Below the pieces are notes generated by a model. It ran no database searches. It was not told the DNA's origin and saw only the letters and a list, made by a program, of their open reading frames with translations. Position numbers and translations under genes: made by a program. Below, in pieces: positions 40,712-47,685 of a DNA stretch of 64,000 bases. Origin of the DNA: Halomonas sp. CH40 (GTDB lineage Bacteria; Pseudomonadota; Gammaproteobacteria; Pseudomonadales; Halomonadaceae). Position 1 is the stretch's first letter. Each line of letters opens with the position of its first letter. The DNA lies in NCBI GenBank assembly GCA_041875495.1, contig CP112982.1, positions 2,356,001 through 2,420,000 of the forward strand, given 5' to 3'.

Positions 40712-40831
40712 CGCTGCGTTTAGAGGTGAGCAACGCTACCACCTTACCTAAACCATTGTGCCGTAAACACTAAAGCCGATTCAAACCGAAAATGCCTACG
40801 TTGCGAATCCGTCTTAAACGCCTTGTTATGC
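40706..40831 (-). repeat. attC-like site 3 (126 bp, Vibrio-repeat-like)
   Basis: Bounded by CCATAAC (40706-40712) and GTTATGC (40825-40831) on the plus strand. In array orientation it begins GCATAACAAGGCGTTTAAGA, then GGATTCGCAACG, and closes with GCGTTGCTCACCTC before the GCGTTATGG end. From memory this arrangement and length match the long Vibrio-type attC repeats. It fixes the orientation of the array as minus. Confidence 0.85.
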
Positions 40832-40833
40832 GT

Positions 40834-41109
40834 TTACTCAAAGATTTCATAATGACGTTCGACATTCACCGTCACTTTATCCCAATGGGATGTTTTCACT
40901 CTATTCTGGTGATATTCAAACGCAGACTTATCTATGAATTCCTCGTAAACATCGAAGCGGCTAGGATTTTCCGAATTTTCAGTCACGCTAAACGTTATAC
41001 ACCCAGGCTCTTTAAGAGTAAGACGTTTATGATTTTCCAACTCAATTTTAATTACTTCAAGTTCTGACTCAGGAATTAAAATAACACCTTTCAATGTTAC
41101 TTTTGACAT
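40834..41109 (-). CDS. Antibiotic-biosynthesis-monooxygenase (ABM) fold protein (cassette 3)
   Basis: A 91-residue ferredoxin-like-fold protein from ATG 41109 with AGGGAT upstream. The pattern KVTLKGVILIPESELEVI, then EPGCITFSVTENSENPSRFDVYEEFIDKSAFEYHQ and a final HYEIF, is that of YgiN/ABM small dimeric proteins, some of which oxidise quinols or degrade haem. The family has few fixed catalytic residues, so an activity cannot be assigned. It is the only cassette in the array that is not a toxin-antitoxin module. It is coded in the array direction and its stop is three bases from attC 3. Confidence 0.8.
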   Translation of the reverse strand: MSKVTLKGVILIPESELEVIKIELENHKRLTLKEPGCITFSVTENSENPSRFDVYEEFIDKSAFEYHQNRVKTSHWDKVTVNVERHYEIFE

Positions 41110-41124
41110 AAATATCCCTATTAC

Positions 41125-41202
41125 GCCTAACGCCCGACTCACTCGCCGGTTTGGAGCCGCGAAGCGGTGGAGAAATTGTCCGGCAACAGCAGTTGGTTAT
41201 GC
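41125..41202 (-). repeat. attC-like site 2 (78 bp)
   Basis: Bounded by GCCTAAC (41125-41131) and GTTATGC (41196-41202). In array orientation it ends in GTTAGGC, a perfect GTTRRRY R' box. The centre is a GCCGCGAAGCGG hairpin. The yoeB stop lies one base outside the site. Confidence 0.88.
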
Positions 41203-41203
41203 A

Positions 41204-41467
41204 TTATTCGTAGTGGCTCCAGAGCCTGAGAACTTTCACCATTCGCTCGTCATCGAGCACTTGATAGACCAGACGATGCTGAATATTGATGCGGCGTGAA
41301 TAGGCCCCCGCAAGATCACCAATGAGCTTCTCAAACGGAGGCGGCTTGCGGTACGGGTCTTCCGATAGCAACGCCAACAGTTCCTGCGCTTTTGGTTTGA
41401 GGCCGCTGGAGGCCAGTTTCTTTGCATCTTTCTGGGCTTGCTTGGTGTAAACCAACTTCCATGTCAC
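41204..41467 (-). CDS. yoeB: YoeB-family mRNA interferase toxin (cassette 2)
   Basis: An 87-residue RelE-fold toxin of the Txe/YoeB family, which cleaves mRNA on the ribosome. WKLVYTKQAQKDAKKLASSGLK starts the fold. The catalytic-type residues follow in FEKLIGDLAGAYSRRINIQHRLVYQV and the C-terminus KVLRLWSHYE, where the histidine and tyrosine match YoeB active-site positions. Its start overlaps the antitoxin stop by four bases. The frame is intact, so the module could be active. Confidence 0.92.
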   Translation of the reverse strand: MTWKLVYTKQAQKDAKKLASSGLKPKAQELLALLSEDPYRKPPPFEKLIGDLAGAYSRRINIQHRLVYQVLDDERMVKVLRLWSHYE

Positions 41468-41706
41468 CAGTCCAGTTCCTTATTGCATTCATCAACGGGG
41501 GTATCCATCCCCTCACGAATAGACTCCCGCATACCGGGTACTGAGAGCAGGTAAAGTGTTTCCTGAATTGCAGACCAGTCTTCCTCGGCAACCAGGACGG
41601 CTTTGTTCCGCTTACCCATTATGACGATTGGTTGGTGAGACTCGGCGGCCTCGTCAATCAACCTATAAAGGTTGCTGCGAGCCTCAGTTGCTGTGATTCC
41701 GGTCAT
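41464..41706 (-). CDS. yefM: YefM/Phd-family antitoxin (cassette 2)
   Basis: An 80-residue Phd/YefM antitoxin. The DNA-binding N-terminus ITATEARSNLYRLIDEAAESH is followed by PIVIMGKRNKAVLVAEEDW, and an acidic C-terminal tail (REGMDTPVDECNKELDW) should wrap the toxin. AGAGGTG precedes ATG 41706. It sits directly upstream of yoeB in the array direction and probably represses its own promoter. Confidence 0.93.
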   Translation of the reverse strand: MTGITATEARSNLYRLIDEAAESHQPIVIMGKRNKAVLVAEEDWSAIQETLYLLSVPGMRESIREGMDTPVDECNKELDW

Positions 41707-41778
41707 GACGCACCTCTTGCGTGTTCAAACTTGCACCAAGTGTATGCCTCTGGACACGTACGTCAAGACGAACGCTTT

Positions 41779-41835
41779 GCATAACGCTCCGCTAAAGTGC
41801 ACCGCTCGCGGTGTCATTTTTCAGCGGCTTGCTAG
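41779..41835 (-). repeat. attC-like site 1 (about 57 bp, degenerate R'' box)
   Basis: The R' side is clear: GCATAAC (41779-41785), reading GTTATGC in array orientation. A hairpin is formed by CGCTAAAGTGCACCGC and GCGGTGTCATTTTTCAGCG around TC. The expected R'' partner on the right is only GCTTGC, without TAAC. The brnA coding end (stop 41792-41794) lies inside the site. Confidence 0.55.
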
Positions 41836-42061
41836 CAGCTTCAGCACGCAAGCGCTCGACTAGCCAAACTTTAATAATGGATTGGCGAGTGACCCCAATT
41901 CGAGCAGCTTCGCGATCAAGCGATTCAACTACCCATGCAGGAAAGTCGACATTAATGCGCTTCGCTTCATGATTTACTCGACGTGCAGTTGTTACATCAA
42001 GATCGCCAATGATGTCTTCTACACCCTCATCAAAATTTGAATCAAATTCATTAGCTTTCAT
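41792..42061 (-). CDS. brnA: BrnA-type antitoxin (cassette 1)
   Basis: An 89-residue antitoxin with an acidic N-terminus and a ribbon-helix-helix domain: AKRINVDFPAWVVESLDREAARIGVTRQSIIKVWLVERL. The toxin-first order is typical of brnTA, and the start overlaps the end of brnT by 11 bases with GAGG upstream. The last ten or so residues (KPLKNDTASGAL) are encoded by the attC palindrome, so the antitoxin may have gained its tail from the site. Confidence 0.88.
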   Translation of the reverse strand: MKANEFDSNFDEGVEDIIGDLDVTTARRVNHEAKRINVDFPAWVVESLDREAARIGVTRQSIIKVWLVERLRAEAASKPLKNDTASGAL

Positions 42062-42314
42062 ATAGCTCTACCTCACTCTTGCGTGAACGTCTTACCGAAA
42101 TAATCCGTATTTTTTCACCTCGGTAAGTGATCACGGCAGACCAGTGCTTATCACCTATAAGACCAATGACAAGGTAACGAGGTTCATCATCTGACTTAGC
42201 TTGAATCTCTAGTAAATCTTGGTCTTGCCACAAGGCCTGTGCATCATGGAAATCAATTCCATGCTTGTGGAGGTTCACTTGGCTTTTTTCACCATCAAAT
42301 TCAAACGTGCTCAT
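42051..42314 (-). CDS. brnT: BrnT-type ribonuclease toxin (cassette 1)
   Basis: An 87-residue toxin of the BrnT family, a RelE-like RNase. It opens with FEFDGEKSQVNLHKHGIDFHDAQALWQD, the standard BrnT start with a conserved HKHG. RYLVIGLIGDKHWSAVITYRGEKIRIISVRRSRKSE supplies the sheet and the catalytic arginines. It is the first cassette after attI, coded in the array direction. The antitoxin follows with overlap. Confidence 0.93.
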   Translation of the reverse strand: MSTFEFDGEKSQVNLHKHGIDFHDAQALWQDQDLLEIQAKSDDEPRYLVIGLIGDKHWSAVITYRGEKIRIISVRRSRKSEVELYES

Positions 42315-42368
42315 GAGTATAAATTATTCCTTTTTTACTCATTTAGCAAGGAAGTGGGTATGATTGAC

Positions 42369-42375
42369 TGCTAAC
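42369..42375 (-). other. Candidate attI recombination core
   Basis: On the minus strand the bases read GTTAGCA, near the GTTRRRY core, 55 bases before the brnT start and about 200 bases before intI. It is the only near-consensus box between intI and the first cassette, so it is my best guess for the attI crossover. Confidence 0.45.
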
Positions 42376-42396
42376 AGTGATTATACGCCTCGCTAC

Positions 42397-42436
42397 AAAA
42401 CCCCAATCAACGCTACGGCACATTCACTGGGGTTTT
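42397..42436. terminator. Bidirectional hairpin between attI and intI
   Basis: AAAACCCCA (42397-42405) and TGGGGTTTT (42428-42436) are exact complements with A- and T-rich sides in both directions. The loop is 22 bases. It could stop transcription passing from intI toward the cassettes and the reverse. Confidence 0.65.
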
Positions 42437-42517
42437 ATAGCCAACCAATTTGACTCTACCCCATTGATTCCCAAGAGAGCAAAGCCAATTTTGGCAGCAT
42501 ATCCAAAATTCGCGTGC

Positions 42518-42562
42518 TTGCGTGTTTTTCCCTGCTCAATAATACTGTATTCATGAACAGTA
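42518..42562 (+). promoter_or_regulatory. intI promoter with LexA (SOS) box
   Basis: TACTGTATTCATGAACAGTA (42543-42562) contains CTGT-N8-ACAG, a full match to the LexA operator consensus. A plausible -35 TTGCGT (42518-42523) and -10 AATACT (42541-42546) are 17 bases apart. The box covers the -10 and the start region, ending 15 bases before ATG 42578. SOS control of integron integrases by LexA is established in Vibrio and class 1 integrons. Confidence 0.85.
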
Positions 42563-42577
42563 ATAAGAGTGACTCTT

Positions 42578-43522
42578 ATGAAACTAATGGAACGCGTCAA
42601 GGCGACCCTCCGGGTCAAGCGCTATAGCCTTCGTACTGAGAAAACCTATTGCTACTGGATTCGCTTTTTCATTCGTTTCCACAGAATGCAGCATCCTGCC
42701 AATATGGCGGGCGATGAAGTGCGGCAATTTTTGGAATATCTCGCGTTAGAAAGGCACGTTGCTGCGGCAACACAAAACCAAGCACTCAATGCTATCGTGT
42801 TTCTGTATCGCCACGTGCTAGATCAACCGCTGGGTGAGGTGGGTAATTTTAGCCGGGCTAAGCGCCCTAAACGCTTACCTGTCGTGCTTTCCCACCAAGA
42901 GGTGATGGATGTGTTTGAGCACCTGTCCGGCTCCATGCTCCTGATTGCATCGCTGATGTACGGCTCGGGGTTACGAGTCTCCGAAGCTTGTCGGTTACGC
43001 GTAAAAGATATCGATTTTGCGCGCCACGTCATCACTGTCCGAGCAGGCAAAGGCAATAAAGACCGCACGACGCTGTTGCCACCCTCATGCGCTCAACCAT
43101 TACATACCCATATACAAATCGCTGAACAACAGCTGACCTCTCGCATTGAAACAAACGCAATTCCTGTATCATTACCCTACGCGCTGGATAGAAAATATCC
43201 GAATGCAGGCATTTCCCTCGCATGGCAGTGGCTTTTTCCTTCATCCAAGCCCTGTTTCGATGAGTGGGGGCGTGTCGTGCTACATCACATCCATACTTCT
43301 GCCGTACAAAAAGCCGTTAAATATGCCATGCGCTCCTCTTCTTTAACGCGCCCAGGCTCATGCCACTCTTTACGGCATAGTTTCGCGACTCAGCTGCTTA
43401 GCCAAGGCACTGACATTCGCACGGTTCAAGAGTTGCTAGGCCATAAAAGCATCGAAACCACCCAAATATATACCCATGTATTGGGCAAGGGCTTTGCCGG
43501 TGTACGCAGCCCTTTGGAATAA
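42578..43522 (+). CDS. intI: Integron integrase IntI (tyrosine recombinase)
   Basis: Site-specific recombinase of 314 residues from ATG 42578, with AAGAG eight bases upstream; a GTG at 42569 is also in frame. The N-terminal SAM-like domain is followed by the catalytic domain: R133 in GSGLRVSEA, K near 161 in GKGNKDRT, H263-x-x-R266 in HSLRHSFATQLL, H289 in LLGHKS and the nucleophile Y298 in YTHVL. The integron-specific insertion that separates IntI from XerC/D is present as ISLAWQWLFPSSKPC (about 212-226), followed by HHIHTSAVQKAVK. All catalytic residues are intact. It diverges from the cassette array. Confidence 0.95.
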   Translation: MKLMERVKATLRVKRYSLRTEKTYCYWIRFFIRFHRMQHPANMAGDEVRQFLEYLALERHVAAATQNQALNAIVFLYRHVLDQPLGEVGNFSRAKRPKRLPVVLSHQEVMDVFEHLSGSMLLIASLMYGSGLRVSEACRLRVKDIDFARHVITVRAGKGNKDRTTLLPPSCAQPLHTHIQIAEQQLTSRIETNAIPVSLPYALDRKYPNAGISLAWQWLFPSSKPCFDEWGRVVLHHIHTSAVQKAVKYAMRSSSLTRPGSCHSLRHSFATQLLSQGTDIRTVQELLGHKSIETTQIYTHVLGKGFAGVRSPLE

Positions 43523-44053
43523 GGGAGATAAAGGGAAATCGTGGGATTCGAGCACGCTACCGCAAGAGAATGCTGGTCTTCAGCCTCTTCCCTGGCGGTT
43601 ACAGGCGGCCTGCGCCGTGGTCGTGTTTTCTCTACCGACTCGACCTCGCAGGGCTGCCACTCTCTTAAGCTTAGACCCACAAGCATGCTGATGAACAGGC
43701 TAAATGTTATCTAACGTATCCATATCGTAACACACAGGGTTACCAGGTACCGTTACCTCTCTCTGGAAATATCACTACATAGCTGCACCTTTAATGGCAG
43801 TCGTGTAGTCAAGCTACAACCCTGTCTGCCCCCAAGGAGCAATTGTTGCAGTGCATTGATTGGGCGATAGTGTCTACATCGCCGCATCACTGAAAGGCAT
43901 TAGATCAAACGACGCAGATTTAGACCTTTGGATAAGCGACGTTTGACTAAAAGACACAGGCCACCAAATCACTGATGCTAGACGCAATCTCGCAGGTGCA
44001 GCATTAGCCATTACGTATCTGCGAACGATAATCATGACACTGAGGGATAGCAA
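43523..44053. other. Gene-poor region between intI and aceA
   Basis: About 530 bases. Short frames on both strands (43426-43691) lack ribosome binding sites and recognisable content. The right part (after about 43780) should hold the aceA promoter; TGAGGGA before ATG 44054 is the aceA ribosome binding site. No attC box, transposon end or tRNA was seen. The integron's right boundary must lie here, but I cannot place it. Confidence 0.45.
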
Positions 44054-45652
44054 ATGACCGGTCTACTCGACGAAATCAAAGCACTCAAGCAACTGCGTGA
44101 TGCGCAAGGCAGCAAGTGGGACAACATTACGGCAGAACACGCCGCCCGCATGCGCGTTCAGAACCGTTTTCATACCGGCCTGGATATCGCTCGTTACACT
44201 GCCAAGATCATGCGTGAAGATATGGCGGCTTACGATGCTGACACTTCAAAGTACACCCAGTCACTTGGCTGCTGGCATGGCTTTATCGGTCAGCAGAAGC
44301 TGATCTCGATCAAAAAGCATTTCGGCACCACCAAGCGCAGCTACCTCTACCTTTCTGGCTGGATGGTTGCCGCTCTGCGTTCTGAATTCGGCCCGCTGCC
44401 TGATCAGTCCATGCACGAGAAAACCTCCGTCGCTGACCTGATCGAAGAGCTCTACACCTTCCTCAGACAAGCTGATGCCTGGGAACTTAACCACCTATTC
44501 CGTGCGCTGGATGATGCCAAAGAAGCCGGTGACGAAGTCAAGCAGCGTGATCTGATCAAGCAGATCGACAGCCACGAAACCCATGTTGTGCCGATCATTG
44601 CCGATATTGATGCCGGTTTCGGTAACGCTGAAGCCACCTACCTGCTGGCCAAGAAGTTCATTGAAGCCGGTGCCTGCTGTATCCAGCTGGAAAACCAGGT
44701 ATCCGATGAGAAGCAGTGCGGCCACCAGGACGGCAAGGTGACCGTTCCTCACGAGGACTTCATCGCCAAGATCAATGCCGTACGTTACGCCTTCCTTGAG
44801 CTGGGCGTTGAAGATGGCGTTATCGTCGCGCGTACCGACTCCCTCGGCGCTGGCCTGACCCAGAAGATTGCTGTTACCAATGAGCCAGGTGACCTGGGCG
44901 ACCAGTACAACAGCTACCTCGACGGTGACTTCATTGATTCTCCTGAAGAGATCAACAACGGCGACGTGGTCATCAAGTCAGAAGGCAAGCTGAAAAAGGT
45001 CAAGCGTCTGGCATCCGGCCTTTACCAGTTCAAGCCGGGCACCGGCGAAGATCGCGTGGTGCTCGACTGCATCACCAGCCTGCAAAACGGTGCCGACCTT
45101 TTGTGGATCGAGACCGAGAAGCCTCACGTTGGCCAGATTGCCGGCATGGTTAACCGCATTCGTGAAGTTTGCCCGGATGCCAAGCTGGTCTACAACAACT
45201 CACCGTCGTTCAACTGGACGCTCAACTTCCGCCAGCAGGTGTTTGATGCCTGGCAGGAAGAAGGCAAGGATGTATCTGCCTACGAGCGCGACAAGCTGAT
45301 GAGCGAAGAGTACGACAACACCGAGCTTGGCCAGCTGGCCGACGAGTGGACGCGTAACTTCCAGCGTGATGGTGCTCGCGAAGCGGGTATCTTCCACCAC
45401 CTGATCACCCTGCCGACCTACCACACGGCGGCGCTGTCTACCGACAACCTGGCCAAGGGCTACTTTGGCGACGAAGGCATGCTGGCCTACGTGGCAGGCG
45501 TTCAGCGTCAGGAAATCCGTCAGGGCATCGCCACAGTTCGTCACCAGGATATGGCTGGCTCCAACATCGGCGATGATCACAAGGAATTCTTCCACGGTGA
45601 TGCAGCGCTGAAAGCAGGCGGTAAAGATAACACCATGAATCAGTTCGGCTAA
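44054..45652 (+). CDS. aceA: Isocitrate lyase AceA
   Basis: Glyoxylate-shunt enzyme of 532 residues cleaving isocitrate to glyoxylate and succinate. The length and the EKQCGHQDGKVTVPHEDF active-site segment (catalytic cysteine near residue 223) fit the long form found in Pseudomonas-type bacteria rather than the 430-residue E. coli form. Also visible are ADIDAGFGNAEATYLLAKKFIEAGA, IVARTDSLGA and the loop KLVYNNSPSFNWTLNFR. It is monocistronic, with a hairpin terminator after it. Malate synthase is not in the window. Confidence 0.97.
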   Translation: MTGLLDEIKALKQLRDAQGSKWDNITAEHAARMRVQNRFHTGLDIARYTAKIMREDMAAYDADTSKYTQSLGCWHGFIGQQKLISIKKHFGTTKRSYLYLSGWMVAALRSEFGPLPDQSMHEKTSVADLIEELYTFLRQADAWELNHLFRALDDAKEAGDEVKQRDLIKQIDSHETHVVPIIADIDAGFGNAEATYLLAKKFIEAGACCIQLENQVSDEKQCGHQDGKVTVPHEDFIAKINAVRYAFLELGVEDGVIVARTDSLGAGLTQKIAVTNEPGDLGDQYNSYLDGDFIDSPEEINNGDVVIKSEGKLKKVKRLASGLYQFKPGTGEDRVVLDCITSLQNGADLLWIETEKPHVGQIAGMVNRIREVCPDAKLVYNNSPSFNWTLNFRQQVFDAWQEEGKDVSAYERDKLMSEEYDNTELGQLADEWTRNFQRDGAREAGIFHHLITLPTYHTAALSTDNLAKGYFGDEGMLAYVAGVQRQEIRQGIATVRHQDMAGSNIGDDHKEFFHGDAALKAGGKDNTMNQFG

Positions 45653-45696
45653 TCGCTGAGTCGGCGTTCATCGCGCCAACGGTATTCATGAACGTC

Positions 45697-45725
45697 GAGG
45701 AGGCTCCCAGGAGCCTCCTTTTTTG
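45697..45725 (+). terminator. Terminator after aceA
   Basis: AGGAGGCTCC (45698-45707) pairs with GGAGCCTCCT (45710-45719), followed by TTTTTTG. Confidence 0.92.
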
Positions 45726-45900
45726 TTTGGCTTTTATTTATAGTTCTTGTTGTCGAAAATTCCAGCTAATCATATACAATTGCACTATATTACTGGTTAT
45801 ATGCGGTACTTAGTGCTTTTCAGTATAGAAAAGACAGTTACATACACTAATAAAACCTGCAGGAACCCTCTTTTCAAACCTCTTCGAAAGCAGCCGCCCC

Positions 45901-46635
45901 ATGCACAAACAGCAAGACACCTCAAGCGATGAAATAATACTGCATCAGTTCGACAAGGCGTTGGTCTGGGACGGCTTCAAACAGCTGGTTCCTCTGTCCA
46001 TCTTCGTTATCGCCTTTGGTGCTGCCTTTGGGCTGGCCGCGGCTCAGGCGGGCGTCGATGGCAATATGGCGATTGCCATGAGTACCCTGGTGTTTGCAGG
46101 CACCGCACAGTTTGCAGCACTGGATCTGTGGGCCGCTGAAATTCCGCTGTTTACGCTGGTGATTACCGTGTTTGCCATTAATGCCCGCCACCTGCTGATG
46201 GGGGCCACCCTTTACCCATGGCTGCATCATCTTCCCAGAGGTAAACGCTATGGCGTTATGCTGGTGGCATCGGATGCTAACTGGGCCATGTCAATGCAGG
46301 CCTTCAGCCGTGAAAAGCCTGGCTTTGGCATTCTGCTTGGTGGTGGCCTTGCCCTGTGGCTTTTCTGGGTGATCGGCACCTGGCTGGGGATCTATTTTGG
46401 CAATGTTGTCAGCGACCCCAAACGCTTCGGGCTGGATATGGTGATGGGCTGTTTTCTGCTGACCATGGTAGTCAATGGTGAAAAGAATCTGCGTATGCTG
46501 TTTATCTGGTCAGTTGCCGCTATTGCCTCTCTTTTGGCGTATCGCTTTCTGCCTGAAAACAGCCACATTATAGTAGGCGCCTTTGCAGGCGGCCTTGCAG
46601 GACTGGCATGGGGGTATCAAGGTCATGCTCGTTGA
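45901..46635 (+). CDS. azlC: AzlC-family branched-chain amino acid exporter, large subunit
   Basis: Inner-membrane protein of 244 residues with about five to six hydrophobic helices, beginning after a polar 25-residue N-terminus. The signature LVFAGTAQFAALDLWAAEIP and INARHLLMGATLYPWL is that of AzlC/YgaZ, which exports branched-chain amino acids together with a small AzlD/YgaH partner. The partner gene overlaps its end. ATG 45901 lacks a good ribosome binding site. The exported substrate is inferred from the family. Confidence 0.88.
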   Translation: MHKQQDTSSDEIILHQFDKALVWDGFKQLVPLSIFVIAFGAAFGLAAAQAGVDGNMAIAMSTLVFAGTAQFAALDLWAAEIPLFTLVITVFAINARHLLMGATLYPWLHHLPRGKRYGVMLVASDANWAMSMQAFSREKPGFGILLGGGLALWLFWVIGTWLGIYFGNVVSDPKRFGLDMVMGCFLLTMVVNGEKNLRMLFIWSVAAIASLLAYRFLPENSHIIVGAFAGGLAGLAWGYQGHAR

Positions 46636-46933
46636 AACCACTGGCACCGGCACCCTGCTGATCATCCTGATTATGGCGGTCGTCACTCTGGCAACTCGCT
46701 GGGGCGGCGTCTATATCATGTCATTTATCCCGATTGGCTACCGGGTCAAACAGTTTATTCATGCCATGTCTGGGTCTGTTCTGGTAGCCATACTCGCCCC
46801 CATGGCCGTCACTGGCGACAACGGCGCACGCCTTGCCCTGCTGACCACCGCTGTAACTGTACTGGTGCTCAAAAAACCCTTACCCGCTATTTTTGCCGGT
46901 ATCCTGGTCGCGGCTCTGTTCAGACAGCTTTGA
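46625..46933 (+). CDS. azlD: AzlD-family exporter small subunit
   Basis: A 102-residue membrane protein with about three to four helices, starting at ATG 46625 inside the end of azlC with AAGGTC upstream. The core VTLATRWGGVYIMSF, then VKQFIHAMSGSVLVAILAP and the C-terminal LPAIFAGILVAALFRQL, follow the AzlD pattern. It must work together with AzlC. The 234 bases after it hold the promoter of the next lipoprotein gene. Confidence 0.85.
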   Translation: MLVETTGTGTLLIILIMAVVTLATRWGGVYIMSFIPIGYRVKQFIHAMSGSVLVAILAPMAVTGDNGARLALLTTAVTVLVLKKPLPAIFAGILVAALFRQL

Positions 46934-47167
46934 AAACGTGACAATACAAAACTCTGGAATGGTTGTGCTGTCGCTATTAACGATTACACTGGGGTTAATG
47001 CCTTGAACTCAGAACAGCAGATTATTTTCCGAGAAAATTTTCGAACACTGTTCTATAATCACGGTCTGAAGTAGCACCTGGCCACAGAATTGCGGTCATA
47101 GGCATATGTCAGGCGGTCTCGTTGACATTAATAAACGATTAAACGGAATTAGCCATCGGAGGCTTTA

Positions 47168-47635
47168 ATGAAACGTATTCTTCCTATTGCGGCACTCAGC
47201 CTGTTAACCCTGGCAGGCTGTGCCAACACCTCTCAATACTCGGGTGACGTCTATCGCGGCCAGGACGCCAAAACAGCCCAAAGCGTTAAATACGGTACTA
47301 TCGTAGCTATTCGCCAGGTGCAGATCCAGGCAGATAGCCGCACGGGTAACCTGCTTGGCGGCGGCGGTGGTGCTGTCATCGGCGGGCTTTTGGGTAACCA
47401 GGTGGGCGGTGGCAGCGGCCAGCGTATTGCTACAGCAGTAGGCGCCATCGGTGGTGCCCTTGCAGGTACGGCCGCTGAAGATGCCGCTAACCGCATCAAT
47501 GCCTGGGAAATGGAAATCCGCACCGACTCAGGTGAAGACCTGGTGGTTGTTCAGCGCGCTGACCGCCAGTTTGAACCCGGCCAGCGTGTGCGTCTGATTG
47601 GCAGCGGTCGCAACATTAGCGTGGCACCCTACTAG
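47168..47635 (+). CDS. slyB: SlyB/Pcp-like outer-membrane lipoprotein with glycine zipper
   Basis: A 155-residue lipoprotein. The signal peptide MKRILPIAALSLLTLAGC ends in the lipobox LAGC (lipidated Cys18). The middle contains a 2TM glycine-zipper region, GNLLGGGGGAVIGGLLGNQVGGG and IGGALAGTAAEDAANR, and a C-terminal beta domain. SlyB helps outer-membrane integrity in enterobacteria and is PhoPQ-controlled there. No PhoP box was identified here. ATCGGAGG precedes the ATG. Confidence 0.88.
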   Translation: MKRILPIAALSLLTLAGCANTSQYSGDVYRGQDAKTAQSVKYGTIVAIRQVQIQADSRTGNLLGGGGGAVIGGLLGNQVGGGSGQRIATAVGAIGGALAGTAAEDAANRINAWEMEIRTDSGEDLVVVQRADRQFEPGQRVRLIGSGRNISVAPY

Positions 47636-47685
47636 ATTTTAGCAACACCTGCTTCAACAACCACTTTAGCAGTGGTTGAACAGCA

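Larger units (their letters stand above)
39351..43522. mobile_element. Small chromosomal integron (five cassettes plus intI)
   Basis: The unit consists of an integrase gene (42578-43522, plus strand), a candidate attI (near 42369-42375) and an array read leftward. Cassette boundaries, taken at the G/TT step, are 42374-41785 (brnT-brnA), 41784-41131 (yefM-yoeB), 41130-40712 (ABM protein), 40711-40036 (antitoxin/ParE-like) and 40035-39357 (decayed parDE). Each is separated by an attC-like imperfect palindrome ending in TAAC / GTTA core boxes. IntI diverging from the array is the canonical arrangement. The flanks are ordinary chromosomal genes, and no other transposon ends were seen. Confidence 0.88.

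Noticed and set aside
39351-41202. Reading the attC-like sites in plus orientation
   Set aside because: Core boxes are similar in both directions, but the Vibrio-like site 3, the perfect GTTAGGC of site 2 on the minus strand and the divergence from intI all support the minus orientation.
43426-43691. Open frames just after intI on both strands
   Set aside because: No ribosome binding site. The minus-strand frame overlaps the integrase end, and the plus-strand one begins inside it in another frame.
43913-43970. A possible operator CAAACGACG ... CGACGTTTG before aceA
   Set aside because: The two parts are not true inverted complements when written out, so there is no support for a regulator site.
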